A stretch of 35,916 bases of DNA from Vicinamibacteria bacterium (GTDB lineage Bacteria > Acidobacteriota > Vicinamibacteria > Marinacidobacterales > SMYC01), in NCBI GenBank assembly GCA_035620555.1, contig DASPGQ010000532.1, positions 1-35,916 on the forward strand, read 5' to 3'. The position numbers and the translations under genes are program-made. Below, one piece after another: positions 16,434 through 25,606 of this stretch. Below the pieces are notes generated by a model, which was not told the origin of the DNA, ran no database searches, and was given only the letters and a program-made list of their open reading frames with translations. Position 1 is the stretch's first letter. The number at the start of each line of letters is the position of its first letter.

Positions 16434-17270
16434 GTGAGCGATCGGGTGCTTCGCATCGGCCATAGTCCCGACCCCGACGATGCGTTCATGTTCTGCGCGA
16501 TCTCGAATGGCGCCGTACGCATCCGAGACTACTCGATCGTGCACGTGCTGGAGGACATCCAGAGCCTCAACCGTCGTGCGGTGAGGGCAGAGCTCGAGGT
16601 CACCGCCATCTCCGCTCATGCTTTTCTCGACGTGTCGAGCAAGTACTGGATCATGGCGACGGGCGCGAGCATGGGTGAAGGCTACGGTCCCATCGTCGTC
16701 ACCAAGGAGAGATCCGACATCGAAGCACTCCGGGGAAAGCGAGTTGCCATCCCGGGCGAAAAAACGACGGCCGCCTTGCTCGCGCGCATCTATCTCCCCC
16801 CTTTCGAACCGGTGGTGTTGCCTTTCGATCGGATTTTCGAGGCGGTGGGGAAGGGTGAGGCCGATGCCGGCGTCTTGATTCACGAGGGTCAGCTCACCTA
16901 TGGTGACGAGGGCTTTTACAAGATCGAGGACTTCGGAGAGAGGTGGCACGCGGAAACGGGGCTTCCGCTTCCTCTCGGACTCGACGTCGTCAGGCGCGAT
17001 CTCGGTCGCGAGCTCGCGGTCGAGATCAACCGTGCGATGCGAGATAGCATCGAGTGGGCCTACGACCACGAGGAAGAGGCGCTCAGCTATGCCTTGAAGT
17101 TCGGGCGAGGGCTCGGACGTGAGCTCGGCCGCCGGTTCGTGAAGATGTACGTCTCGCACCTGACGCTAGACATGGGGGAAGCCGGCGAGAAGGCGCTCGG
17201 GGAGCTCTTCTCACGCGGCGTAGCGGCGGGTGTAATCGGTGAGGCACCCGAGCTCGAGCTGATCCGTTAG
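16434..17270 (+). CDS. mqnD: 1,4-dihydroxy-6-naphthoate synthase (futalosine pathway)
   Basis: MqnD converts cyclic de-hypoxanthine futalosine to 1,4-dihydroxy-6-naphthoate in the alternative menaquinone pathway. The 278-residue length is normal. The N-terminal signature IGHSPDPDDAFMFCAI, LEVTAISAHAF, GEGYGPIVV and PGEKTTAALLARIY mark the periplasmic-binding-protein-like fold, with ADAGVLIHEGQLTY later. The GTG at 16434 places the signature at the usual distance from the N-terminus. Longer frames from ATG 16245 or 16356 would add sequence with no family counterpart, and the latter ATG lies inside the -10 box. No other men or mqn gene is in the window. Confidence 0.93.
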   Translation: MSDRVLRIGHSPDPDDAFMFCAISNGAVRIRDYSIVHVLEDIQSLNRRAVRAELEVTAISAHAFLDVSSKYWIMATGASMGEGYGPIVVTKERSDIEALRGKRVAIPGEKTTAALLARIYLPPFEPVVLPFDRIFEAVGKGEADAGVLIHEGQLTYGDEGFYKIEDFGERWHAETGLPLPLGLDVVRRDLGRELAVEINRAMRDSIEWAYDHEEEALSYALKFGRGLGRELGRRFVKMYVSHLTLDMGEAGEKALGELFSRGVAAGVIGEAPELELIR

Positions 17271-17335
17271 TTGGAACGATCTCGTTGCTCCGCGCTTCGC
17301 CGTCAGTATCCAATCCTCACCGTCGGCACGAGCCC

Positions 17336-18118
17336 TCATCGGATTTTCGAAGCATCGACGTTCAGCTCGTAGATGATCCGGATGCCGTCGAGCGTGAGGC
17401 GCGGGTGCACGACGTCGATGACCTCGGTCCATTCGGCCACCATCTCTGCCATGCCGCCGGTGGCGATGACCTTGGGCGAGCCCCCAAGCTCCTTCTTGAG
17501 GCGGCCGACGAGCTCCTTCACGAGCCCTACGTAACCGATGACCAGCCCGGACTGCATCGCGGCTACGGTGCTCTGTCCGATTGCCCTCAGCGGGAGCTGG
17601 AGCTCGACTTTCGGGAGCTTGGCGGTCCGGCGCACCAGGGCGTCGGCAGAGATGCCCAGGCCGGGCGCGATGGCGCCTCCGAGATAGTCACCGTCCTTGG
17701 AAACGACGTCGAAGGTCGTCGCCGTTCCGAGGTCGAGCACGATGGCGGGACCGCCGTAGAGCTCGTGGACCGCAGCGGTGTTCGCCACGCGGTCGGCACC
17801 GAGCTCGGACGGGTTGTCGATGCGAATGCCGACACCGACCTCGATCCCCGGTCCGACGATCACCGGTGGCTGCCCGAGAATCCGAAGGACGAGCTCTTCG
17901 AAGATGGCGGTCATCGGCGGAACGACGCTCGCGATGACCGCACCCGTGATCTCTCGAAAAGAAAGTCCCCGGTCCCCCAAGAGCGCCTTGACGAGCACAT
18001 AGTACTCGTCCGCGAGATGGTCGAGGTGGGTCTTTATCCGCCAATCCGCCACCCAGGCGTCCGAGCCGTATACGCCGATCATCGTCTTCGTATTGCCGAC
18101 GTCCAGGACGAGAAGCAC
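17336..18118 (-). CDS. coaX: Type III pantothenate kinase
   Basis: CoaX phosphorylates pantothenate, the first step of coenzyme A synthesis. It needs a monovalent cation and is not inhibited by CoA. The 260-residue protein has DVGNTKTMIGVY (phosphate 1 motif), ASVVPPMTAIFEE, GADRVANTAAVHELYGGP, LDLGTATTFDVVSKDGDYLGGAIAPG and a C-terminal ATGGMAEMV motif. The acid residues expected at the active site are in place. birA, the frequent partner gene, is absent. The GTG lies 6 bases after an extended -10 box, so the mRNA is probably leaderless. Confidence 0.95.
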   Translation of the reverse strand: MLLVLDVGNTKTMIGVYGSDAWVADWRIKTHLDHLADEYYVLVKALLGDRGLSFREITGAVIASVVPPMTAIFEELVLRILGQPPVIVGPGIEVGVGIRIDNPSELGADRVANTAAVHELYGGPAIVLDLGTATTFDVVSKDGDYLGGAIAPGLGISADALVRRTAKLPKVELQLPLRAIGQSTVAAMQSGLVIGYVGLVKELVGRLKKELGGSPKVIATGGMAEMVAEWTEVIDVVHPRLTLDGIRIIYELNVDASKIR

Positions 18119-18124
18119 GGATGC

Positions 18125-18133
18125 ATTCTACCA
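18125..18133 (-). promoter_or_regulatory. Extended -10 promoter, leaderless coaX
   Basis: TGG-TAGAAT on the minus strand, with the hexamer at 18130-18125, 6 bases before the GTG. There is no Shine-Dalgarno sequence. It is packed into a 44-base divergent region with the promoter of the PLP enzyme. Confidence 0.6.
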
Positions 18134-18147
18134 GCGCCGCGGTGTCG

Positions 18148-18156
18148 TGATACACA
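18148..18156 (+). promoter_or_regulatory. Extended -10 promoter, leaderless PLP-enzyme gene
   Basis: TGA-TACACA, with the hexamer at 18151-18156, 6 bases before the GTG at 18163. The hexamer is weaker than its neighbours, but position and extension match the other leaderless starts. It lies 17 bases from the coaX -10 box on the other strand. Confidence 0.45.
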
Positions 18157-18162
18157 TGGAAC

Positions 18163-19101
18163 GTGGTTCCCATCGAGGACATCGAGAGGGCGCGAGAGGC
18201 CATCTCGGGCCTGGCCCTCCGCACGCCGCTCGTACGACTCGACCATCCCGAATCGACGAGAGATATCTTCCTCAAGCTCGAGAACTTGCAGCCGATCGGG
18301 TCGTTCAAGATCCGAGGCGCCATCAATGCCTTTCGCTCGGTATCCGACGCCGAGATCGAGGCCGGCGTCCTCACCGCGAGCGCGGGCAACTGGGCCCAGG
18401 GAGTCGCCTGGGCAGCGAGGGAAAGAGGAGTACCCTGCACCATCATCGTTCCCGACACCGCGCCCCGAACCAAGCTCGCGGCCATCGAGCGACTCGGCGC
18501 TCGCTCTGTGCCGGTGCCCTTCGACCGCTGGTGGCAGTGCCTGACCGAGAGGCGGTTTGCCGGGATCGAGGGGCGTTTCTTCCATCCGGTCGAGGACGAG
18601 CCGGTGATGGCCGGCAACGGCACCATCGGTCTCGAGATCCTCGATGACCTGCCCGACGCCGATGCCGTCGTCATCCCCTGGGGTGGCGGAGGCCTCGCCA
18701 CGGGAATCGCGAGCGCCCTCGCGCAGCGTGCATCGAGGATCCGGGTTTACGGCGCGGAAGTCGACACCGCCGCACCTCTGACGGCTTCGCTAGCGAAGGG
18801 GGAAATGACGTCCGTCGAGCGTCGACCGAGCTTCGTCGACGGCATCGGGAGCGAGAGGCTTCTCCCCAAAATGTGGCCTTTCGCGCAGTCTCTATTGAGT
18901 GGAGCCTTCACCGCATCGACGAGCGAGATCGCCACCGCCATCCGCTTGCTCGTCGAGCGCAATCGTGTCGTGGCGGAAGGAGCCGGCGCCTGCGCGCTCG
19001 CCGTGGCGCTGTCGGGGCAGATCGACGCACGGAGAATCGTGTGTATCGTATCCGGAGGCAATATCGACACCCACGTACTCACCGGCATCCTAGCAGGCTG
19101 A
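18163..19101 (+). CDS. Threonine/serine dehydratase-like PLP enzyme
   Basis: This is a fold-type II PLP enzyme of 312 residues, about the length of catabolic threonine ammonia-lyase or serine racemase, without the ACT domain of biosynthetic IlvA. The PLP lysine is in IGSFKIRGA and the substrate loop in TASAGNWAQGVAWAA, where the usual family sequence is SAGNHAQG, so His is replaced by Trp. The phosphate-binding glycine loop is PWGGGGLATGI, and the C-terminal SGGNID is conserved. The His-to-Trp change sits near the substrate site, so exact substrate is uncertain. It is followed after 2 bases by a DinB-family gene in the same operon. Confidence 0.88.
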   Translation: MVPIEDIERAREAISGLALRTPLVRLDHPESTRDIFLKLENLQPIGSFKIRGAINAFRSVSDAEIEAGVLTASAGNWAQGVAWAARERGVPCTIIVPDTAPRTKLAAIERLGARSVPVPFDRWWQCLTERRFAGIEGRFFHPVEDEPVMAGNGTIGLEILDDLPDADAVVIPWGGGGLATGIASALAQRASRIRVYGAEVDTAAPLTASLAKGEMTSVERRPSFVDGIGSERLLPKMWPFAQSLLSGAFTASTSEIATAIRLLVERNRVVAEGAGACALAVALSGQIDARRIVCIVSGGNIDTHVLTGILAG

Positions 19102-19103
19102 CC

Positions 19104-19628
19104 ATGGAGATAACGACCATCGAGCCATTCCTCGATTACTACGAGAAAGTGAGAAGCAGAACCAAGCGTGTAATCTCACTCATCCCCGACGAGTCGTTCG
19201 ACCGATCCCCGGTTCCGGGAAAATTCACTTTCGCGGATCTCATCCGCCACCTCGCCGCCATCGAGCGGTTCATGTACGCCGAGAACGTTCGCGGCAGACC
19301 CAGTCGATACGAGGGTTGCGGTAAGGAGCTGGCCGATGGACGAGAGGAAGTGATGCGATTCCTCGACCAATGTCACGAAGAGTCGCTCGAGATCTTTCGC
19401 GGGCTCACGCCGGCCGAGCTGAGCTCGAGATGCACGACTCCGGCGGGAAGCCCCATCACCGTGTGGAAGTGGCTACGCCTGATGATCGAGCACGAGATCC
19501 ATCACCGCGGACAGATCTATACCTATCTGGGTCTCATGGGCGTGGAGACAAAACCGCTCTACGGCCTCACTTCGGAGCAGGTGGCCGCTCAAGCCGCTCC
19601 GAGTCGCACCCGCAATGACTCCAGATAG
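19104..19628 (+). CDS. DinB-family (DinB_2 / YfiT-like) protein
   Basis: This 174-residue four-helix protein has the spacing of the DinB/YfiT metal-binding fold: a first His in IRHLAAIERFMY and the HxxxH pair in LMIEHEIHHRGQIYTYLGLMG. The family includes thiol S-transferases that use bacillithiol or mycothiol, and many members of unknown role. Nothing here shows the substrate. The ATG follows the PLP-enzyme stop by 2 bases, so both are on one message. The 3' end overlaps the opposite-strand gene by 40 bases. Confidence 0.82.
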   Translation: MEITTIEPFLDYYEKVRSRTKRVISLIPDESFDRSPVPGKFTFADLIRHLAAIERFMYAENVRGRPSRYEGCGKELADGREEVMRFLDQCHEESLEIFRGLTPAELSSRCTTPAGSPITVWKWLRLMIEHEIHHRGQIYTYLGLMGVETKPLYGLTSEQVAAQAAPSRTRNDSR

Positions 19629-20017
19629 CCCGGGCTCTTTTCTTCGAGATAGGCCTCTCGCTGCTTCGCGACCTCCTCGAAGTTAGCGAGAAAGTTGGGA
19701 TTCTTGAACGACTCTCTGAGCTCGGGCACGAGATGCTTGACCTTTTCCCACACGGCGGTGATCTCGCCGTTGGTCTCGAAAAACAGCTCCTTGTCCACGA
19801 GATGTCGCTTGACGATCGCGGCGATCATGTCCCAATAGCTGATGACCTGCCGGAAGTAGGCATTCTCGTCCGACCCAGGAGGGCAGATCTCGTTCAGCTC
19901 TTTCGCGTCCTTGGCGCGGAAACGTCCGAGCACGAACGAGCGGGCCTCCCGCAGCCGTGGCTCCCGGCGTAGCTCGTAGAAGCGGATAATCAACTCGGCG
20001 TCGTGGTGATGGCTCAT
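19589..20017 (-). CDS. DUF4760-like helical protein, unknown function
   Basis: This 142-residue, mostly helical, charged protein has no signal or membrane helix. Features are FYELRREPRLREARSFVLGRF, an acidic/Tyr segment YFRQVISYWDMIAAIVKRHLVDKELFF, and NPNFLANFEEVAKQREAYLEE. The Trp-Asp...Lys-Arg-His pattern reminds me of DUF4760-type proteins, but I cannot confirm this. GGGG seven bases before the ATG is a modest Shine-Dalgarno sequence. The last 13 codons overlap the end of the DinB gene on the other strand. Confidence 0.7.
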   Translation of the reverse strand: MSHHHDAELIIRFYELRREPRLREARSFVLGRFRAKDAKELNEICPPGSDENAYFRQVISYWDMIAAIVKRHLVDKELFFETNGEITAVWEKVKHLVPELRESFKNPNFLANFEEVAKQREAYLEEKSPGYLESLRVRLGAA

Positions 20018-20035
20018 GAAATGACCCCTTCGCTG

Positions 20036-20044
20036 TGCTAGCCT
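20036..20044 (+). promoter_or_regulatory. Extended -10 box of the small Cys-protein gene
   Basis: TGC-TAGCCT, with the hexamer at 20039-20044. It is identical to the extended -10 of the HAMP-protein promoter. The ATG at 20054 lies 9 bases after it, the one at 20048 only 3, so use of this box favours the second ATG. Confidence 0.4.
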
Positions 20045-20047
20045 ATC

Positions 20048-20347
20048 ATGGCTATGCTAACGAAGGATTTCCATCTCCAGTGTCCGTCCTGTGGAACGAA
20101 GATCCTCGTAGACCACAAAACCGGTTCGGTCTTGTCCCACGACAAACCGGGACGGGGCCCGGCCAAGAGTTTCGAGGAGGCCGTCCTCGACGACAAGAAA
20201 CGAACGGCGGAAGCCGAGGACCGCTTCGCTCAGGCCTTTCGTGAACACGAGAACCGCGATGAGCTTCTGGAGAAGAAGTTCAAGGAGGCCTTCGAGAAGG
20301 CGGAGAAAGACGGCTCGCCCCCGCCTCACCCTTTCGAGTTCGACTGA
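20048..20347 (+). CDS. Small charged protein with one CPxC motif, unknown function
   Basis: This protein of 97-99 residues starts with a half zinc ribbon ([17 protein letters not shown]) that contains only one CxxC, so it would have to dimerise to bind zinc as a ribbon. The rest is a highly charged helix or coiled coil ([20 protein letters not shown]) and a proline-rich end. The start may be the second ATG (20054) if the nearby extended -10 is used. I do not recognise a family name. The 3' end overlaps the aconitase gene by 22 bases tail to tail. Confidence 0.65.
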   Translation: MAMLTKDFHLQCPSCGTKILVDHKTGSVLSHDKPGRGPAKSFEEAVLDDKKRTAEAEDRFAQAFREHENRDELLEKKFKEAFEKAEKDGSPPPHPFEFD

Positions 20348-23061
20348 GTCTGGCTCAGGAGAGCTCGTAGGACGGTGTGCAGAATTCCGCCGTTTCGGTA
20401 GTACTCGATCTCGATTTGTGAGTCGAGGCGGCTGACGGCGGCGAACTCGATTCTCGTCCCGTCGTCCCGCCTGGCAACCACCTCGAAGCGCTGACGTGGA
20501 GAGAGGTCTCCCGCGATCCCTCCGATGTCGAACGATTCCCGGCCCGAGATGCCGAGGCTCGAAGCACTTTGTCCATCGGCAAACTGCAGGGGCAATACTC
20601 CCATCCCCACGAGGTTGGCGCGGTGAATTCGCTCAAAGCTTTCCGCGAGAACGACGCGGACGCCCAGGAGGAGAGTGCCTTTGGCGGCCCAATCACGAGA
20701 GGATCCCGAACCGTACTCCTTGCCGGCCACGACGATCAGGGGGGTCTGTTCCTTCTTGTAGCGCCTCGCGGCGTCGTAGATGGACATCTGCTCGCCGGTG
20801 GGAAAGTGCACCGTGACTCCGCCCTCGATGCCGGGGACGAGCAAGTTCTTGATCCGGATGTTCGCGAAAGTCCCGCGAACCATGACGCGATCGTTACCGC
20901 GACGCGAGCCGTAGGAGTTGAAATCCTTCTTCTCCAGACCTCGTTCCCGCAGGTAACGCCCCGCGGGTGAATCGTTGGCAATGTCACCCGCCGGTGAGAT
21001 GTGGTCGGTCGTCACGCTGTCACCGAGCAGCGCGAGCACTTTCGCTCCCTCGATGTCCTTCGCCTCGGGGAGCTCGCGCGCGAGCTCGGTAAAGAAAGGC
21101 GGTTCCTGAATGTAAGTCGAGGTCTCGCTCCACGGGTAGAGCTTTCCTCCCGATACGGGAACGCGATTCCACACCTCGTTGCCATCCCACACGTTCTGGT
21201 ACATCTTGGAGAACATCTCGGGGCGGATCGCCTCGTCCATTACCCGTCGCACTTCTTCCGCCTTGGGCCAGATTTCCGACAGGAAGACCGGCTTACCCTC
21301 GACGTCGGTACCGAGAGGCTCGGTCGACAGATCGAGATCGACGGTGCCGGCGAGCGCGTAGGCCACCACCAAAGGAGGCGACGCGAGGTAGTTCGCGCGC
21401 ACGAGGGGGTGGATCCGGCCTTCGAAGTTCCGATTCCCGGACAGAACCGAGGCCGCCACCAACTCGGCCTCGGAGACCGCGGCCGCCACCGGATCGGGGA
21501 GCGGACCGCTGTTGCCGATACAGGTCGTGCACCCATAGCCCACGAGGTGGAAGCCGAGATCGGCGAGGGCGGGCAAGAGCCCGGCTTCTTTCAGATACTC
21601 GGTAACGACTTTTGAGCCCGGCGCGAGCGATGTCTTGACGTAGGGCGGTACTTTGAGACCGCGCTCGGTTGCTTTCTTCGCCAGGAGCCCCGCTCCGAGC
21701 ATGACGGAGGGGTTGGAGGTATTGGTGCAGGACGTAATGGCGGCGATTACCACGGCTCCATGACCTAGGTTCTCTCGCGTCCCGTTGAATTGAACCGTGG
21801 CAACCCGGGAAAGTGCCTCGGAGTCGAGGCCGAAGCCGCGATTCTTGGTAGAGGCGGTGAGGGAGGTCCGAAACGAGCTCTTCATCGACGCCAGCGACAC
21901 CCGGTCCTGCGGCCGCTTCGGTCCAGCGAGGCTCGGCTCGACAGTGCCAAGGTCGAGCGATAACGTATCGGTAAACTCAGGCTCGGGAGCATCGTCGGTC
22001 CGGAACAGACCCTGATCCTTGCAGTAAGCCTCCACTCGACGGATTTCTTCCTCGGTCCGCCCGGTTCTTCGAAGGTAACGAAGAGTCTCCTCGTCCACGG
22101 GGAAAAAACCCATGGTCGCTCCGTACTCCGGCGACATGTTCGCCACCGTTGCCCGATCGGGAAGTGACATCTGTGAAAGGCCGCTTCCATAGAACTCGAC
22201 GAATTGATCCACTACCCCCTTCTTCCGGAGCATCTCGGTGACCGTCAGAACGAGGTCCGTCGCCGTCACCCCTTCGCCGAGCTTGCCATCGAGCCGGAAG
22301 CCGACGACTCGAGGCATCAACAGATAGGAGGGCTGACCCAGCATGGCGGCTTCGGCTTCGATGCCCCCCACACCCCATCCGAGGACGCCCAGCCCATTGA
22401 TCATCGTCGTGTGGGAATCTGTGCCTACGAGGGTGTCGGGATAAAGCACCGCCTCACCGTCCTCCTCGGACTTCATGACGACCTTGGCGAGGTACTCCAG
22501 GTTCACCTGGTGAACGATGCCCGTCGCCGGCGGAACCACGCGAAAGTTGTCGAACGCCTGTTGCCCCCATCGAAGGAACTCGTAGCGCTCGCGATTTCGC
22601 TCGAACTCGATCTCCGCGTTGCGGGAAAGGGCGAGCGGTGTGCCGAACACATCGACCTGCACCGAATGATCGATGACCAGGTCAACGGGCACGGCGGGAT
22701 TGATGAGCGCCGGATCGCCACCCAGTCTTTGCATGGTGGAGCGCATCGCGGCGAGATCGACGATGGACGGCACTCCGGTGAAGTCCTGCAGAATGACGCG
22801 AGCGGGCTGGAACGGCACCTCGTCGTCTCCTGGGTTTCTCGCGTTCCAGCGGGCCAGCGACCGGACGTCCTCCTCGCGTACGAGTTTCCCGTCGCAATGG
22901 CGAAGAACGGCCTCGAGCAGGATCTTCACGCTGATCGGCATCGACGAAACGCGTCCGAGGCCAGCTTTTTCGAGGAGCTCCAGCGAGAACAGGTCGGCCT
23001 TGCCATCTCGCGTATGGAGCGGTCTCCGGGCTCCCAAAGGGTTTCTGATCGATCGGCTCAT
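20326..23061 (-). CDS. acnA: Aconitate hydratase (AcnA/IRP1 type)
   Basis: Aconitase isomerises citrate to isocitrate in the TCA cycle with a [4Fe-4S] cluster. The 911-residue length is that of the AcnA/IRP type. The cluster cysteines are in [13 protein letters not shown] and [11 protein letters not shown]. Substrate motifs include [21 protein letters not shown] and, in the swivelling C-terminal domain, [22 protein letters not shown] and [16 protein letters not shown]. The ATG lies 7 bases after TAAAGT, a possible weak -10, and an AGG close to the start is an alternative signal. Citrate synthase and isocitrate dehydrogenase are not in the window. Confidence 0.96.
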   Translation of the reverse strand: MSRSIRNPLGARRPLHTRDGKADLFSLELLEKAGLGRVSSMPISVKILLEAVLRHCDGKLVREEDVRSLARWNARNPGDDEVPFQPARVILQDFTGVPSIVDLAAMRSTMQRLGGDPALINPAVPVDLVIDHSVQVDVFGTPLALSRNAEIEFERNRERYEFLRWGQQAFDNFRVVPPATGIVHQVNLEYLAKVVMKSEEDGEAVLYPDTLVGTDSHTTMINGLGVLGWGVGGIEAEAAMLGQPSYLLMPRVVGFRLDGKLGEGVTATDLVLTVTEMLRKKGVVDQFVEFYGSGLSQMSLPDRATVANMSPEYGATMGFFPVDEETLRYLRRTGRTEEEIRRVEAYCKDQGLFRTDDAPEPEFTDTLSLDLGTVEPSLAGPKRPQDRVSLASMKSSFRTSLTASTKNRGFGLDSEALSRVATVQFNGTRENLGHGAVVIAAITSCTNTSNPSVMLGAGLLAKKATERGLKVPPYVKTSLAPGSKVVTEYLKEAGLLPALADLGFHLVGYGCTTCIGNSGPLPDPVAAAVSEAELVAASVLSGNRNFEGRIHPLVRANYLASPPLVVAYALAGTVDLDLSTEPLGTDVEGKPVFLSEIWPKAEEVRRVMDEAIRPEMFSKMYQNVWDGNEVWNRVPVSGGKLYPWSETSTYIQEPPFFTELARELPEAKDIEGAKVLALLGDSVTTDHISPAGDIANDSPAGRYLRERGLEKKDFNSYGSRRGNDRVMVRGTFANIRIKNLLVPGIEGGVTVHFPTGEQMSIYDAARRYKKEQTPLIVVAGKEYGSGSSRDWAAKGTLLLGVRVVLAESFERIHRANLVGMGVLPLQFADGQSASSLGISGRESFDIGGIAGDLSPRQRFEVVARRDDGTRIEFAAVSRLDSQIEIEYYRNGGILHTVLRALLSQTQSNSKG

Positions 23062-23143
23062 GAGCCTAACTTTAGAACCCGTTCGTGGCGCGAATCAATA
23101 ACTTTGCACATCGTCGCCACAAACCTTTGCAGTCAGAGTACTT

Positions 23144-23152
23144 TGCTATGAT
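23144..23152 (+). promoter_or_regulatory. Extended -10 promoter of the DUF4013-SYLF operon
   Basis: TGC-TATGAT, with the hexamer at 23147-23152. The ATG lies 12 bases later, leaving a leader of only about 5 bases. Confidence 0.5.
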
Positions 23153-23164
23153 ATTCGAAGAATC

Positions 23165-23881
23165 ATGGAGAGTGGTGCGAGCCCCCGAGCTCTCCCCCAG
23201 CGTTTCGACGTCTCGCGGGCGCTCGCGTTTTTCTTCGAGGACCCCAAATGGGTGCCGAAGCTCGTCATCGGATCGCTTTTCGCTTTCCTCAGCCCCTTCT
23301 TGATCGGAACGGTGTTCCTGACTGGCTACGCGATGGCTCTGGCCCGGCACACGATGGAGGAAAAGACACCTCCTCTACCGGAGTGGGACGATTTTCCGTC
23401 GCTGTTTCGAGAGGGTCTCAAGGGAATCGGGATCTCGCTCGCGCACAAGCTTCCCGTGATCTTGCTCGGACTGCTCGTCGCTTTCGCCCTTCTCGGCGGT
23501 GTCCTCCTCGGACGCGATGGAAGGGTGAGACCCGAGGAGATAGCCTTCATCGGAATTCCGGCGCTCGTCGGCGGTTTCGTCATCGTCTTCTGCCTTTCGC
23601 TTTCGATGGTCGTTTACTTGCCGACGGCTTTCGTCGGCTTTATCAGGACCTCCCGTTTCGGGGCCGCATTCGAGATCAAGGAGAACCTGGATTTCATTCG
23701 TCAGAACGGATCGATCTATATCCTCGCCCTGATTACCATTGTCGTCAGCGCATTCGTCGCCCAGTTCGGTTTGCTCCTCTTCTGCATCGGAGTATTCCCC
23801 GCCGCGTTCTGGTCGACCTGCGTCTTCGGTTACGTCATTGGCGAGCTGGCAAAGCTCCGAAAGGAAGGAGAGCCAGGATGA
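23165..23881 (+). CDS. DUF4013 membrane protein
   Basis: This 238-residue protein has about five hydrophobic helices: about residues 36-60, 95-118, 130-155, 180-205 and 205-225. The family pattern is visible: FFEDPKWVPKLVIGSLFAFL, a GY before the first loop, and LPEWDDFPSLFREGLKG between helices. DUF4013 proteins are widespread and uncharacterised, and no catalytic residues are apparent. The next gene starts inside its stop codon (ATGA), so the two are co-translated. Confidence 0.83.
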   Translation: MESGASPRALPQRFDVSRALAFFFEDPKWVPKLVIGSLFAFLSPFLIGTVFLTGYAMALARHTMEEKTPPLPEWDDFPSLFREGLKGIGISLAHKLPVILLGLLVAFALLGGVLLGRDGRVRPEEIAFIGIPALVGGFVIVFCLSLSMVVYLPTAFVGFIRTSRFGAAFEIKENLDFIRQNGSIYILALITIVVSAFVAQFGLLLFCIGVFPAAFWSTCVFGYVIGELAKLRKEGEPG

Positions 23882-24576
23882 AACGACTCCGGACCCGATC
23901 GGTCGCGATCCCGATTGCGCTCGGCTCGATGGGCGTCTTCGGTCAGAGCAACGAAGTCGAGCGGCTGTACGACTCCGCTCGTGTGGTCGAGGAAATCCTC
24001 GATATCCCCGATGGCATTCCCCAGGAGCTTCTCGACAAAGCGGAATGCATCGTCGTCTTGCCCTCGGTCAAGAAGTTCGCCCTGGGAATCGGTGGGAGCT
24101 ACGGGAAGGGCGCGATGGTGTGCCGGGGAGGGCGAGACTTCTCCCTTTCATGGGGAGCACCGGCCATGTACCGGCTCGAAGGCGGCAACATCGGTCTCCA
24201 ACTCGGCGGCCAATCGACGGATTTCCTTCTGCTGGTGATGAACCCCAAGGGGGTGCAGGCCCTGCTCAAGAGTAAGGTCAAGCTCGGCGTCGATGCATCG
24301 GCCGCGGCCGGACCCAAGGGAAGGGCGACCGGAGCAGCAACCGACGCCACGATGCACGCGGAGATCCTCACCTACTCACGCTCCCGAGGCCTCTTCGCGG
24401 GAATCTCCCTGGAAGGCTCGACGTTGCGGCCCGACGACGGCGCCAACCGGAAACTCTACGGGCAGAAGATATCGGCGAAAGAGATCGTCCTCGAGAGCAA
24501 AGTCGGGACCCCGAAGGCCGGCCACGGGCTGGTCGCTCTCCTCGAGAGGTCATCCCCGGAGAACCTGTCGAATTAG
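23878..24576 (+). CDS. SYLF/YSC84-domain lipid-binding protein, exported
   Basis: This 232-residue protein opens with a signal-like segment (MKRLRTRSVAIPIALGSMGVFGQ), cleaved perhaps after VFG. The rest is a SYLF (YSC84/DUF500) domain: LYDSARVVEEILD, IPQELLDKAECIVVLPSVKKFALGIGGSYGKG, MYRLEGGNIGLQLGGQSTDFLLLVMN and SRSRGLFAGISLEGSTLRPD. SYLF proteins bind acidic phospholipids or phosphoinositides in eukaryotes; bacterial forms are periplasmic with little known. The ATG overlaps the DUF4013 stop and AAGGAG lies upstream. Pairing with a membrane protein suggests an envelope function. Confidence 0.85.
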   Translation: MKRLRTRSVAIPIALGSMGVFGQSNEVERLYDSARVVEEILDIPDGIPQELLDKAECIVVLPSVKKFALGIGGSYGKGAMVCRGGRDFSLSWGAPAMYRLEGGNIGLQLGGQSTDFLLLVMNPKGVQALLKSKVKLGVDASAAAGPKGRATGAATDATMHAEILTYSRSRGLFAGISLEGSTLRPDDGANRKLYGQKISAKEIVLESKVGTPKAGHGLVALLERSSPENLSN

Positions 24577-24584
24577 CTGGTTAT

Positions 24585-25502
24585 TCACCGTTTGAGCTGA
24601 ATCTTCCGTTCCTCCATCTCTTCGAGGCTCCTCGGCCAGTCGCCTCGGAGCAGCCGCGACAGGCCGCGATCGGCGAGCAATCGCCCTCCCGTCTGGCATT
24701 TCGGGCAGTAGTTCGTCTCGTTTTCGGCGTAGGCGATCCGCTGCACCGGAGTCCCACAATCGGGGCAGGGCTTTCCATAGCGACCATGAACGGCCATCTT
24801 CGGCCGAAACGCCGTCACTTTCTCGGGAAAAGCATCACCCGCCTCGCGACGCAACGCTTCGGTCCACTCGAGCAGCGTGGCTCGCGTCGCCTCGTAGAGG
24901 CGCACGACCTGCTCTGGTCTGAGACGCGAGGTCCATTGAACCGGCGAGAGCTTGGCGCGGTGAAGGATCTCGTCGGAGTAGGCGTTTCCGATACCGCTGA
25001 CGACTCGCGGGTCGGTGAGAGCGCGTTTCAACGTATGGTTCTCGCGCGCCAGCGACAGGGAAAAATCGCCGAGGCTCGATTCGAGCACTTCGGCTCCCCC
25101 GGGATCGAGGGCGGCGAGATGGTCGTTCCCGACCACGAGATGGAGCGATGCCCGTTTCTTGGAGCCCGCTTCGGTCAAAGTCAGCGTACCCGAGGAAAAA
25201 TCGAACCTCACGAGCCCGCGTTTTTTCGGGAGTGCGGGGCGGGACGCCTGTTGGTCTTTCCAATGAAGCCGTCCCGCGATCATGAGGTGAATCACGATGA
25301 AACGCTCGTCCTCGAGTCCGATCACGACCCGCTTGCCCATTCGCCGAGCGCCCACGACCCGTCTGCCCTCGAGGTCCGAAGGCGCCGGAGAGGTGGAGCG
25401 GAGGACGAAGGGACTCCCGAGGAGCAGATTTTCGAAGAGATGGCCCCGGGTGCGCGCTTCGATCGCTTCGACGTAGACCGTCACATCAGGGAGCTCCGGC
25501 AT
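24585..25502 (-). CDS. Fpg/Nei-family DNA glycosylase
   Basis: These enzymes excise oxidised bases and cut the abasic site by beta/delta elimination. After Met, PELPDV gives the catalytic Pro and Glu. GKRVVIGLEDERFIVIHLMIAG carries the conserved Lys loop, VSGIGNAYSDEILHRAKLSP is the helix-two-turn-helix, and the C-terminal zinc finger CPDC...CPKC with a following Gln-Thr ends the core. The protein then extends about 27 residues past the finger. The ATG at 25502 is fixed because the catalytic Pro must be residue 2; a longer frame from 25682 is spurious. Whether it acts as Fpg (8-oxoG) or Nei (oxidised pyrimidines) cannot be told. Confidence 0.9.
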   Translation of the reverse strand: MPELPDVTVYVEAIEARTRGHLFENLLLGSPFVLRSTSPAPSDLEGRRVVGARRMGKRVVIGLEDERFIVIHLMIAGRLHWKDQQASRPALPKKRGLVRFDFSSGTLTLTEAGSKKRASLHLVVGNDHLAALDPGGAEVLESSLGDFSLSLARENHTLKRALTDPRVVSGIGNAYSDEILHRAKLSPVQWTSRLRPEQVVRLYEATRATLLEWTEALRREAGDAFPEKVTAFRPKMAVHGRYGKPCPDCGTPVQRIAYAENETNYCPKCQTGGRLLADRGLSRLLRGDWPRSLEEMEERKIQLKR

Positions 25503-25551
25503 AGGAGCCAGTATTGTCGCACGACGGGTCCCAACCCCGGTCCTTCCTCCA

Positions 25552-25581
25552 TTGTTCCCTCCTCGCCCATCGCGATAGGCT
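25552..25581 (+). promoter_or_regulatory. Promoter of the SDR gene
   Basis: -35 TTGTTC at 25552-25557, an 18-base spacer and -10 TAGGCT at 25576-25581, followed by a leader with a strong GAAGGAGGT before the ATG. Confidence 0.45.
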
Positions 25582-25606
25582 GTTCCGTAACGTGAAGGAG
25601 GTCGTA

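Noticed and set aside
17271-17335. Possible terminator or small RNA between mqnD and coaX
   Set aside because: I see no stable stem with a T-tract and no promoter in these 65 bases.
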